A stretch of 64,000 nt of DNA from contig JAJEKV010000011.1 of assembly GCA_021234155.1 (NCBI GenBank), forward strand, positions 16,676,427 through 16,740,426. Reading direction: 5' to 3'. The DNA comes from Isoetes taiwanensis. Lineage: Eukaryota > Streptophyta > Lycopodiopsida > Isoetales > Isoetaceae. Positions 51,834-63,745 of this stretch are shown piece by piece. The position numbers and the translations under genes were made by a program. The notes under the pieces are model-generated. The model searched no databases, was not told the DNA's origin, and was given only the letters and a program-made list of their open reading frames with translations. Each line of letters begins with the position of its first letter. Position 1 is the first letter of the stretch.

Positions 51834-51946
51834 TTTAGCAAACTATAAATTTGTATGCAATATGAACTTCGTTAAAGATATGCTTTAGCAAACTATAGAA
51901 ATTTGTATGCAATATAGCAAACTATAGAAATTTGTATGCAATATAG
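51834..51946 (+). repeat. Short tandem repeat, unit about 31 bp
   Basis: Three copies of AGCAAACTATAGAAATTTG followed by TATGCAATAT, the last two adjacent. The array is also present, altered, in the right 4-kb repeat at about 63113-63222. Confidence 0.8.
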
Positions 51947-52119
51947 ACTCGCTACCTCATTTAATGGTCGAGCAAAATGGAAGGGGAAGTGGTTCTCAAA
52001 CGTAGCTAATGATCCAATACCAACCCATGTTTCATTATTAACGTAATGCTGATGGAATAATTTACACCAAATGCCAATAAATGGGAGCTATTTCCGAGAC
52101 TTTATGTAACGTAATGCAT

Positions 52120-52270
52120 AATGTAGGGTTTATAATTAGGTTTGTTATTGCCATGAAACATTGGGTTTATTAATAGGTCTATTGTTGCCATGAAATATTA
52201 GAAATATTATAGGTTTATTATTAGGTTTATTGTTTGCCATATAACATTAGGTTTATTGTTGCACAGTACT
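52120..52270 (+). repeat. Degenerate tandem repeat of GGTTTATTATTAGG-like units
   Basis: Four or more imperfect units of TTGCCATGAAACATT and (T)AGGTTTATTGTT. The counterpart is at about 63405-63560 in the right 4-kb repeat. Confidence 0.65.
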
Positions 52271-52343
52271 AATGGTACACTTATGACAATCGGCATTTTA
52301 GATAGTAGATTATATAATTAATAAAACATTACCAATTCTATGT

Positions 52344-52480
52344 AAGTTTCTTAAGCATCGTATGTGGAAAATTATCGGATATATGGTTGGTTTACAAGCT
52401 GCTGCAAATGCAAGTTTCTTAAGCATCGGTATGTGGAAAATTATCGAGATATATGGTTGGTTTACAAGCTATGCCAAATC
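52344..52480 (+). repeat. 68-bp tandem duplication
   Basis: Two adjacent units, each AAGTTTCTTAAGCATCG, then TATGTGGAAAATTATCG, ATATATGGTTGGTTTACAAG. An unrecognised 115-codon plus frame (52364-52711) begins in the first unit; it shows no domain and I do not call it a gene. Confidence 0.8.
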
Positions 52481-53189
52481 ATTGACCATTCGATTCTTGA
52501 TGTCCTCTTGATTGAGATATACCACAAAATAAGAAAACTTAAAGAGCTCGAGTTCAACCTTTGTAGACTCTACATATATGAGGAAAATGGCCAATTGATG
52601 CCCTTAGATCTACATATTGAGTGCTTGAGGGATATACCTTTTCTTAAACAAAGTCCATCAGCTCTAGGGCTACAATTGCTACAAAGCATTGAGCATTCAA
52701 TGCTCATGTGATTTATTCTATCCTAGTTAAAATTTAGAAGATTAAGAAAACCTATGGATTATCTTGATTTCAACACTTGTAAACTCTGCTGACTAAGGAG
52801 TGATTGATTGAAGCCTTTAGATCTACATCAAATGCGAATGTAATGAACTTGAAAAGCCAGCAACCTCAACCTTCAATTTCTGTAATTTGAGACATTTCCT
52901 GGCGATAATGCATAGGAAGAAAATAAGTAACTAAAAGCTATAGGGTTTAAATTGTGTAATCAATTTGGATATAAAACCTACTAAAGCGGCCATCATGTAA
53001 GGACAAGAACAATCTAGCCCATTTTGAAGGGATTACTGGCGATGTTATGCTTCCTCTTTGTGGAGTGTTCTTGAAGGAATTGGCTGGAAAGAGTACATGG
53101 AACCATGCAGAAGCATGAGATGCGAAGATATCTAGGCTGTTGTTGATCCGGATGCCATGTGAGATGCTTGCTATGATATGTCATTTGGC

Positions 53190-53222
53190 TCTTCTTCTTC
53201 TTCTTCTTCTTCTTCTTCTTCT
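53190..53222 (+). repeat. (CTT)n microsatellite, about 11 units
   Basis: An uninterrupted CTT/TTC run followed by AATTTGG. Confidence 0.9.
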
Positions 53223-53829
53223 AATTTGGATGCTTATGATGGATTATACGGATTGCCATCGTAAAAGAGCAATAGTGGCAAGCGAGGAAGGGAAGGGGTT
53301 GTAACCGACCTCTGCATTTAAAAATTTCCTTGAATACTTAAAATTAGCACATGCATTTAGAAATGATAATAAATTTCAAACATCATGGATAATATGTAAT
53401 CTAAGACACACTTCTAAGCAGAAACCTCCATAGATTGAGATGCGAATTGATGTTGACTCGGGGGTTACTTTAGGCCGCGAGGAAGCACAATCAAAGCGAG
53501 TAAAAGAATGATTGAAAATGTTTTCTATAGATTCTCAATACAAAGTATAGTAGTTGAAAACCTTTCTTGGACAACTTCGCCAACAACTTGAGTCATCAAC
53601 ATTAATAGGATAGAAGATAAGATGGGCATTTTTATCAAAGGGTGAACACTTTATCTCTTGGTCCGTATTCAATGCTATGTAGTTAGAGACAAAGTAAAAG
53701 CGGGATAGGTCAAAATTTAAAATGAAGGATGTCGATCATGGCGAGAATGTTAGAGATGAACAAATAAAGAAGAATTCGTCCAGGAGAAGCTACCCTCCAT
53801 GCTCCGGACAAAAGTTAGATCCACATAAA

Positions 53830-53955
53830 TGCATCAAAGCAAATAAACATGGAAAGAAACATAAGCCATTGTAGTCACGCAGAAATGCGGATCATATACA
53901 CAAGCTGGAATTGAATCATAAAATGGCCACAATAAAGATCTCAAAATAGAATTGC
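53830..53955 (+). repeat. Second copy of the 125-bp segment
   Basis: The partner of 51240-51366, same orientation, about 2.6 kb away. Confidence 0.8.
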
Positions 53956-56900
53956 TTACTTAACACATGCTAGAATGCTTCTATAATGGAGTCAAATTAT
54001 GGGCCAAAATGGAGTTACCCAATCTGAAGCTGAACCAATACATGAATTCTGCATAGATATTTGTGGAGGAAGATTGTCATGTTCATCTCTAAAGAGCACT
54101 ACGGAGGTGCCCTCTTGGCAATGCTACAACAAGTTAATAAGCGAGAAAATTGTGTACACGGTTGCTTAGAGTCTCTAATGGGGCTGATAAGGAAGATGTT
54201 TGAAGTACAATTTGAATATCAAATGTTCGCGACACATGTATTCAGCGGTTAGACTTCATGCAGGAGTTCTTGTGGCAACACAATTGTGGCATAAAGCTTT
54301 AATATGAGAAGATAAAGAGATACTAAAGTGGCATATGCAGGTGAGGGCCCCACTGAGTAGCATAAAGATACTAAATCAAAGCTTACCTTTTATCCTTGTG
54401 ATTGGGCCGGTATTAATGGAGCCATGTAAAATGGTCACAGCATTAACAAAAGTGAAAAATCGTGACAACAACTTTAGATCTAGCGACTCTCAACATCTTC
54501 CATGCCTACTGTTATCCCGGCTAAAATAAATAATAGTGAAGGTCTGTGTAGATGAAGAGTTAGCGAGAAGTGCATGTTGAGTGTATTACATGCCTAGCGT
54601 GCATTTTGTTTGATAAGTTAGGAAACTTGAATTTGGATAGGAGGCGGCCACAGTGCAATAGGGAATAAGTAGTCAGAGGCATTGTGTTAGATAGTGGGGC
54701 AAAAGGTTGATTTTATTTCTCACAAAGAGTGCCCATTAGACTTAGCATATGATAGGTTCATCTGGAAATTAAATTTGGTGAACTATATAAAATAGAAGGG
54801 ATCTTAAAGGAATAGAATCTTTGCAGCATTTTGGTACTCTTGTTACGGGCATAATTCCAGCATGATTCAGGTTATTTTAAAGCATAAGGAGAGTCCAACT
54901 ATCATAAAAACCTATGGTTAGCTAAAGCATGCCACAGCGTCTGAGAGTTGGCATCACTTACCAATTTCATGCACAAAGGCAAAATATAAAGCAATGAAAG
55001 AAAGAAGCTCCACCAAGGCATTTTGACACAAACATGGGGATCTTAAGCTTAGAAATGACTGAATAGATGAGTGCAAGCAGATGATACACAGAATTTTTGA
55101 ACTTTTGTGCGTGTAGCCCATGAACCTAGTGTCTTGAGGATGTATCGGCACATCGATCAACATAAGACATGGCTAGAACAATTTGTAGGTCAACACCCGC
55201 GTAAACATATACACAAAATTTATATCATGCTGTAGAAAATAGAAGAACATAGGAAGCTCTCTCTACGCGGAAACGTAGGGCTTGCCTGAATGCAATTTTG
55301 TTTTCAGTCTGAATCAAAGCGACCCAAGATCATAACTGCATCACGCTCTCTTTGCCCACCATGCGTCCTCAAACAAAAGAAACACTTGTGATTTTTAAGA
55401 TTATAATACTCAAGGTATTTGTGCCACAACATTTGAAAATCTCCACAAAAGAGATCGTGACATGATACAAAACCTAAGCCTTGTAGCAAAACTAGCGGTA
55501 CGACAAAATGGATTATGGCTCAAGGCACGCCATATCAAATTTGGAGATCGAGCAAGAGTCATGAGCATTCTTGGTGCATGCCAGTGTTAATACTTGGCGT
55601 CTTCCACCAATCGACCAATAACATGCACGCCTCTATTTTTGCATTTCGAAATCATACTCCACACTCAAACAGATTTTTTGTAGCCCAGATTTTTTAGCGG
55701 TGATAAAAAAATCCCTGGCTCCTCGAAAATCAATCTGGAAAAAAACTAAAAGTTTTTTCCTTGGCGGAAAAAGCAATTTAAACAATCTCTCTCCAACTTT
55801 CATTAGAACCTAATATTAAAATTGAAGGGCATCATGTGTTTGCCATGGAAAGATCCATAAGGACTAAGATGCAATAGCACAAAATAAACACTACGCCCAC
55901 CTAACACATAAAGCGCCTAACACATGGAAAAACCTAGTCGCGATGTCGAGTTCATATTCAACATATATTTTTTGGATGTCGTCCTTAACAAAGAAAAAGT
56001 ATTGTCATCTGAAGCGATCTTAGTATTTTTGGTAAAAATGAAATCAACTATACATTAACAAGACTTTGTAACGTCGGAATCCGGTCTGTAATTTATAATG
56101 AAGTAAGATTGGAATTGAGCCACGACATTCAAAATGCGGAGAAGGCACCTATAGAATGGTCTTCAAAGACTAATAGAAATTTTGCCAAAGTCATTAGATC
56201 ATACATTATGTGCTAGTTCTGCCGCCAAAGTGCATTAGTTAATAATTGACTACCTTTCGATTAACTCTAGATGCATGGGATATTTTTGGCATCTTGCAGA
56301 TTTTGCTTCTACATTTCTTAATATAGATGGCCATTAGTGCATGTCGCTCCTTCCGATTATAGGTGTATAATGTTACGGCAAATTGTATTGATCGTCCACG
56401 CCTTTTTTTTATCATAGTTGGGCTTACCCATCCCTCAACCCATGTCTGGATTAGATCGGCCACAAGGTTTGTCGCTCTGAATTTCTAGACATGGTGCCAT
56501 GGCATTAAGGTGAAGTACATTTATAAGATGCATTCTTGCGGGGAGTGCACCGCAAGGTTTTGTCTCGAGAACATCATGATTTATTCAAAGCTAGCGTTTG
56601 ATCTTGTTATATATGTGAAAGCGGTATTTTTTTGGAGTGCGTTTTGATTTCGCATTATGATGGGGTAACACTAACTATTGCAAGCTACTTGATAGAAACA
56701 TATTTAAGCCCGATTAGTTTTACTGGCTGCAATGGGCGGGCACAATAGAGGGAAGGCAAGGATGGATTTTACGTACACTCAATTTTTTAAGAAGGATGAG
56801 CCTTTGTTTGACTTTATGGCCCGATCTGGAGATGGTGTCAATTGAGATCATGCCGCGACAAACCAAGAAAATACCTTTGCTACCATTTTGAATGCTACCA

Positions 56901-57640
56901 TTTTTTCCGAAGCATTCAATTCACCATTCCGAATTCTAATTGGCATAAGCATTATTGTCCTCAAATGTTCAATTTTTTAATTTGTCGAGTAGACCTTTTC
57001 CTACGTTATTGCGGTGAAGCATCATCAAAAGAGGACTCTTGTGCTTCACAGTTTGATTTCTTTAAATTTAACAAAATCTACAAAGTCTTTTTAGCCGGTT
57101 GAAATCTTTTTACAAAGAAACTAAAGAATGACCACATTCTTACCTTCGACTTCGCGTAAGAAGAGCCAACAAAGCCCATAGATTGAAGCTTCTCATTCAT
57201 CTCGGTGAATTTTCTACAATGGTGGGCCGATTGGATAGCGCGCACATCACGAACTACGAAAATAAAGGGAAAATCAATTATATCATTTTGGACCCCAGAG
57301 CAGTACAATGCTAATAGATGAGTGGCGTGTACAAACATCGCAGGGATTAAAACCCGCCCTTTTCGGGTTTTGAGGAAAAACCCTAGTGATAAGCCTTGAC
57401 AGGGGCTTAGACAAGCGTAAGGCATAGAATCATCCCAAAACCAGCGCATGGAAGTCAAAGCGGATGAAATTTCGCCAACTGTGCACGCATCACCAACAAC
57501 AAGCGAAACATACCAAAGAATAGCATCACCGATTGGGGTGGAAAAAGCATCCTGCCGGGTGGAAAAACATGATAAGCAGGCATTGCAAAATATAATAAAC
57601 AAAGGAGGGTAGGTTCAAAGATAAAGATGCTGAGAGAGAA

Positions 57641-58165
57641 GCCGATGAAGCGTCGATGAAGACTACGCAATAGAGTAGCAAAGCGCCCAGCGATGGAAGG
57701 CCCAAAAGCGCGTAGAAGCATGCAATGCATGCATGCTGGATCTTGAGCAGAATCTTGGGTCATTTCACAGCGAGGAATCGACGACGATCTTACCTTCGCA
57801 TAGAGGCAACAAAGCGCCGAATACCAAAGGACTTCCTTAACAAACTAGGATCGAGGGCGAAAGGTCCACGGGATGAAGAAGGCCAAAGGCGAGGAAAGGA
57901 CAACAGGAAAACAGCCAAATTGGCCAAACCCGGTGAGGAAGAAGCCCTCCCACAGCACCGGAAACAAATCAAAGAGAATAAAAGGTACTTTTCTTGAGAG
58001 GAAAGCGCCGATGAAGCGGTCGATGAAGAACTGCGTAAGTATAGCAAATGCCCAACGATGAAGCGACCCCAAAGCATCGCGATGCATGCATGCGGCACTT
58101 ATCTGAAAATACGTACGTGCTCGTCTTGAGAGCAAGAATCGCAGGTCATCTGCGAATCGGCGACA
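57641..58165 (+). repeat. 366-bp-spaced tandem duplication with GATGCATGCATGC core
   Basis: Unit one (57641-57795) and unit two (58007-58165) both read GCCGATGAAGCG(g)TCGATGAAG, then a GCAAAGCGCCCA(a)CGATG-like part, ATGCATGCATGC, TCTTGAG(a)GCA(a/g)GAATC and a GACGAC or GGCGAC end. The related phrase CTTACCTTCG occurs at about 57140 and 57790. Minus and plus frames of 90-100 codons overlap but shift, so coding is not supported. Confidence 0.65.
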
Positions 58166-59464
58166 TTTTCATAAAATATCAAAGGAATATAACGGTGAAT
58201 TGTTCAATCGGAGAAACTCCTCAACCATCATTGGTTATAATTATATCGTACATCAAAAATAAATTTGTTTCCAAGCACCTAAAAGTTCTGACTCATTCCA
58301 TTCTTGTTTTAATTTGTTCCATCTTTTAGCTCGCCGTATTATATTATACGAAGAAATCAGCCTCAAAAATGTATATACCATCGAAGGTGCATAAATCTAT
58401 ATTTTTTGATGTTATAATTCCATTTTTTCTATAGACTAAACCGCATATTGTGATGTGGATGGAAGAATCCCCTTTTGGCCTTAATGTGTTCTTCTAATTA
58501 GGACTAAAGAAGAACAAATGTTGTACCTTTTTGTTTTTCTAGATGTAGTTGGTAGCCCGGATAAAATCATCATTTTACCATATATGAATGCGGCAATTTA
58601 ATTCTTGAATTATGGAATCCGATAATAGTATTAGATAACATCCACTTCCTTGGAATATAACCATCTTCTTATATGTTTGAGTTGTTATCATCCTTATGTT
58701 GCATTAATAAGCGACTCAAATGTGTATCCTCTAAAAGTGGTGGCTACAACGCTACCATGATGGAGCCTTGATTAGCAGATTGCTTTTTGCTTTTAGAGAG
58801 GTTGCTTGATTAGTGGAAAAGAAGACATGATGTTTGCAGAACATGGGTTATATTTGCACAAGCGTTTTTGAGGGTTTTCCACCTTGAATCATTTATCCAG
58901 CTTCTGGCTATTTGGAAAAATTCATGTTTTTGCAAGATAAGTTATTGCGATCCAGCGGAATTTTATTAGTTGTAAATTTTTACTTTAAAGCTTTCCACAA
59001 CATGATTGTGACCACTGTTTACTTATAGTAAATTTATGTCTTACTGTTAGTTGACTAAATGCAATAAGCATCAAGTCGCTGACACAGTCTTATGAGATCC
59101 TCATGCATTGATAAACGTAGTATCCATTTTGCTTCAAAGATCACGAGTCCATATCTTGCTTTTTCAGCTTTCATCTTGTCTGAGAATTTGAAGTATGGGA
59201 AGTATGGGATGTAACTACATTGTTATATTTTTTAGTTTAGCTCTCTATTAGGTGCAAAGAAAATTTGAGGATTTGGTTGGATAAAGGGCTAAAGCGATAT
59301 ATTGATTTCCTCAATGTGAAAGCGAAGTCTTAAATGCATGGTGGCATCACATCTATTGCGAGTCCATCTTTATAATTACCATTTTAATGGATTTTATCAA
59401 TTGAGTGAAAGCTGTCACATAGCTAATAGAGTTTGGCCAGAGTCGTGTAATGCCATCATATGAA
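58166..59464. other. No gene recognised
   Basis: AT-rich DNA with only very short frames and no repeat that I can pair with another part of the window. Confidence 0.4.
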
Positions 59465-59769
59465 GCATTTGGTTATAGTCCTGAATTGAATTTTCCACGA
59501 AATGCCTTATAGAGCTTTAAAATACCCGAGGGTTTGCACAAAATGAAACCTCAGAGTTTGGGTTGGTTGTTGATCAAATAATGTCACAAGTAATGGTGTT
59601 CAACTTTTATGTAAGCTCTTGAATTCACCTTATATCAATGCCACAAAATACCATTTCACACGTTGAAATTGCGGCGAACTTTGGCATTTTGTTGCATATC
59701 AAATAAGCTATAGAATTTAGCCATTTTGCGTTGTTTGTTTGGCCGCCAAGTGTGATCGTTTGGGCCAGA

Positions 59770-59822
59770 GGCAGAATAGAATAAAGTTTTTGCTCGTCCC
59801 ACCGAGGGGTAAATTGGCCTGC
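59770..59822 (+). repeat. Dispersed motif, copy 5 (degraded)
   Basis: CAGAATAGAATAAAGTTTTTG, CTCGTCCCAC, then AAATTGGCCTG. It is in the place expected from the left 4-kb repeat, but the GAGACC part has become GAGGGGT. Confidence 0.6.
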
Positions 59823-62800
59823 TTGAATTAACTTTAGAGGTTTTGTATCCAGTGCCTTCTCTCCATGTAGGGAATTTTCTTACGTCTTAATGATGAGCAA
59901 ATTGCTTAACTCAAAATTTTGCTAGCATGCATACGACCACATAATAGCCCTTAGTCGGACATACATCTCTCAAGACTATGAACTACACCTTGGCATTCGC
60001 CGGTAGCCAGTTGAAATGAAAGTATAGCTAAAGGTTGGCAATGTGGAATTAGGTTTACATGGTGGCAAGGATTGGCTAACAGGGTAGTGCTTGAGGGCAA
60101 ATGCACCACATAAAGGTTGTTTTTTAAGTAATTCTTATCGATCCGTCCCCAATCAAACATCTATATCATCATGACCAAGATCCCACAACCCACAACTATC
60201 TATACATCCAGTAATACAATGTATTACGTGCATATCCAAATTCACGGGTTTTGTAATACTTGATTGCTGGGAATCACATGAACGCTGACCTGGAATTTTC
60301 ATTCAGCCACTTTGGGAATAGGCACTCATATTTTCGAAGCAGTTATCGGTGAAATTTTGGCCCCAGTACTTGAGGGATATTAGTCTCTTGGAAACTTGGG
60401 GCCCGTTGCTGGGATTCAAAAGGCTTTCATGTAGGTGAACTAGTTAGCGGTGCCCGTTTTAGGGCTTTACTAATAGCTTGAAGAGTTGTTTTATTGTTGG
60501 TGAATTAGACAATGATATTGCCTTGGTGGGGGCAAAGGGTAATGTAGAACACAATTCGCGATTATGGGGAAATTTGGGTGGTCTAATATGTGGTTATAGT
60601 GGTTCAATAAGGAAGTATATATAGGTCTACAATGGTAATTGTTATTGATTGATAGGACTAAGGAACAACAAAGAAGACCACACTTTACCTGGACCGAATT
60701 TCTAGAGTGGTCTTGAGATAAAAAATATGAAGATGTATCTTATCAAACAACAACATGGTTTGATGCTTTGTAAAACAACTCCCTAATGTTAAACGCAAAT
60801 GCATTTTAGAAATAGCTCTATAAAGTTGGCAGGGTATGATTACGAGAAGGTAGATATTGTTCAATTTTTTCCTGAAATCCATGCAGGATGAAAGTCATAA
60901 GATGTAGTTGGATTGATTGACCTTGGGTGGCTGACATACGTAGTGGGTTATAGGTGGCATATTTTTGTTTAAAGGGGGTTTTGTAGTAAATATATATGTC
61001 ATGTTGATATGGGCTTCCAGCAGGACTAAAGAAGCGCAATCAAATTTCAAGGAAATGTAGTAACCTTTGAGCTATATGAAATCACATCTAAAAGGACGTA
61101 CAACTAAATATCAATGATAATCATGGGAGGGACAAAGTCATTTAAGGGTAGCGCAGGACACATACGGAAGTAAGGATAAAGGCTATCGCAGAAATTTATT
61201 TTTTGAAACTTGGTTACAAATGTCGCCATACTTTCAGAGTTTTGAGTACACTGGTATGACACTCTTATTCCAATGTGGATGACAAAATATTGCACAATGT
61301 CATATAATGAACACAATTAGTGCAGAAATTGTTTTATTTGTTTGGGAGATCTTATTTGTTATGGAAATGAAATCAATTGTCTTTGATCCATTCGCGTGAA
61401 TGAACAATCATCCCTTGAATTCTCTCGCAACTTCATCACAAAATTCCATACTTAGGCATAACTTGCTAAAATATTTCGCCTCTGGCAGGTATTCCTTCTC
61501 TGTAGCAATGTATCCATGGAATGAAGTACTTAAAGAAATATTATTTATGTGCTTTTACAATCATTTGGACAAACATGTACCTCCGTTTGTTTCGAAACGT
61601 TCCGATGAATTGAATTCCTTAATACTATTGGTCTCTACATGGCGGAATTTTTGAGCATCCATTTGTCTTTCCATTTAAATTTGTTAAATATGATGGTAAA
61701 TGGTGATTTGCCAAGGTAGGCTTTTCGACCCTCCCGAGCAAATCTATCAAAATAGCAGTCGATCAAGCTAAAGGAGGGCTACAACATAGAATTGTTTTGA
61801 AGAATAAGCTTTTGAGACTTAGGCTAAAATTCACAGTTGTCATTTACATTGGCTAGCCTGCAAAATGAGAGTGCTTTCAATTTGATGCATCGATTATATA
61901 GCGTATCGATACTCCATCTTGAAGTGTAAATGCTCTGCTAAGAAAAATGTGAATGATATGAATCCTACGGTATTTACATTGTTACCTATTTCAGAAGTTT
62001 GTATTTGTTGCTTTTTTATTTTCTCTGCCGGTCCGCTTAGCGGCATTCCATGATTTGAATTAACATTTCTATCAAATATACCTACTAAAGACAATATCCA
62101 AAACCGCAAATCGCGAAAGAAACTACATAAATAGAGAAGTTGTTTTCCCTTACTTGGTTTGAAGCATGATGCCGAATCAACAAAGATTTAGGCAGAGTTT
62201 CCATTGGGTGCTCTCAGTTCAGAATCTATATAATAATCTAAGAGGAAGTTGTTTTCGTTTGTTATTTGCGTTAATGGGCATTATTTGCAGTATTGTTGGG
62301 TTTTCTGGCTTCACCCATCCCATTGGAAATACCCTGCTCCATACCCAGGGTTGTAGCGCGGGACTCCGTACGTTTCATGGTGGAATTTGGTTTTGCGGGT
62401 TGTATTGATAGATTTGATCGCAAAGGGTTTAGTTCAGTTCGATTGAAATGAAATGCGTCAAGCCAGAGTAAACGGAAGGGACGCCAGAAATGCATTGTGA
62501 AGTGCGGGTCATGCAGCGCATAAGGTGCCGGATGATCTCATAGCAAGGTATTACGATGAAGAGGATCGCACCGGAATTTGTTAACGTTCGCGAATGATTT
62601 ACAAATTATGAAGGTTAATCGCGAGTCATTTGAAGCGGACGAAATGGACCTGGGAAGGTCGAATATTGAAGGAATATTATTATATTGATGTAGCGGTTGA
62701 GAGATTTGGAAGGATTCTACGCTGAAACGTAGTATTAGATTTAACGCTGCTTTGAGAGTTTGGGGGTGGGATAGAACGTATTGGACCTTTGTTTTCTTGA

Positions 62801-63112
62801 ATGTGAATCTAATGTGATTTTGGATGTCGATGTCACAAATACCACGAGAGAGAGAGGATAATGTAGATGGTGTAGAGACTAATAATGATTTGAAAGAAAT
62901 GTGGTTGTTTCCTTGTTGTTGGTTGAGAATGGCTACTCATATATCTTAATGGAGGGCAAAGGGATTATAGAGGAATGGGTGAATTTGAACTTTTATAAAA
63001 GATTATGCAGGATTCATTATTACGAAGGGATTATGAATTTGATTTGACGTTGGCACGAACACCATGACACTTTAGTAAAATGGAAGAATAAGGTTCTATG
63101 GTGAAATCCATT

Positions 63113-63222
63113 TTAGCGAAACTATGAAATTTGTACAATATGGGCACAAAGCTAAGATGTCTTTAGCGAGCTATAGAAATTTGTATGCAATATAGCGAGC
63201 TATAGAATTTGTATGCAATATG
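63113..63222 (+). repeat. Short tandem repeat matching 51834-51946
   Basis: Three units of AGC(g)A(a/g)CTATAGAAATTTG and TATGCAATAT. AGCAAAC of the left copy is AGCGAGC or AGCGAAAC here. Confidence 0.7.
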
Positions 63223-63745
63223 AACGCTCGCTTCCGTTTTAATGAGTCGAGGAAAGACCAAAATGGAAGGGAAGATGGTTCTCAAACGTAGCTTCCGGCT
63301 GATCCAATACAACCATATGTTTCATTATTAGCATGGCGCATTGGAATAATTTTACCCGATACCAGCCAAATGGAATATTTAAGGACTTGCATACGGCAAT
63401 GCAATAGCGGGTTTATAATTAGGAGTTTGTTATTATACCATGAAACATTGGGTTTATTAATGGGGTCTATTGTTTCGCGAAATATTGAAATAATCATGGG
63501 TTTTGGTATTAGGTTTATTGTTTTCCTACCACAATACATAACTGATTTAAGGTTTTCATTGTTTTCGTGCTAATGGTACGCACGGCAAATCACGGCGTTC
63601 AGATAAAGTGAATTATGAAATTGGCCAAGAAATGGTACCAAATTCCATATTGCCGGAAGTTTCGCGTAAAATAGCGGAAAAATTATCGGCGGATATATGG
63701 TTGGTTTCAAAACGCAAAATGCAGTTTTCTTAGCGTAAAAGAAAG

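Larger units (their letters stand above)
48400..52445 (+). repeat. Left copy of a 4-kb direct repeat
   Basis: Matches 59465-63745 in order and orientation. Shared landmarks: GAGGTTTGCACAAAA (48455 vs 59528), GTCTTAATGATGAGCA (48804 vs 59885), GACTAAGGAACAACAAAG (49567 vs 60657), GAGAGTGCTTTCAATTTGAT, GGGGGTGGGATAG (51513 vs 62761), and TATATGGTTGGTTT (52380 vs 63691). No coding frame is recognisable in it. The left edge is approximate; weak similarity may start a little earlier. It may be a long LTR or part of a segmental duplication. Confidence 0.85.
52481..57640. other. No gene recognised; between the two 4-kb repeats
   Basis: AT-rich, with a few short frames (54061-54252 plus, 56239-56463 minus, 57078-57602 minus, 174 codons) that carry no motif I know. 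It contains the second copy of the 125-bp segment (53830-53955) and a CTT array. No primer site was found just inside the left 4-kb repeat. Confidence 0.4.
59465..63745 (+). repeat. Right copy of the 4-kb direct repeat
   Basis: The partner of 48400-52445. The spacing grows from 11.08 kb at the left end to about 11.3 kb at the right end, so this copy carries about 230 extra bases spread over many small insertions. Many differences replace AT-rich text with GCG, CGG or GGG-containing text. No coding frame is recognisable. Confidence 0.85.

Noticed and set aside
56239-56463. Minus frame as the C-terminal end of a LINE
   Set aside because: Only a vague resemblance to the WKERN region, with no other LINE block near it.
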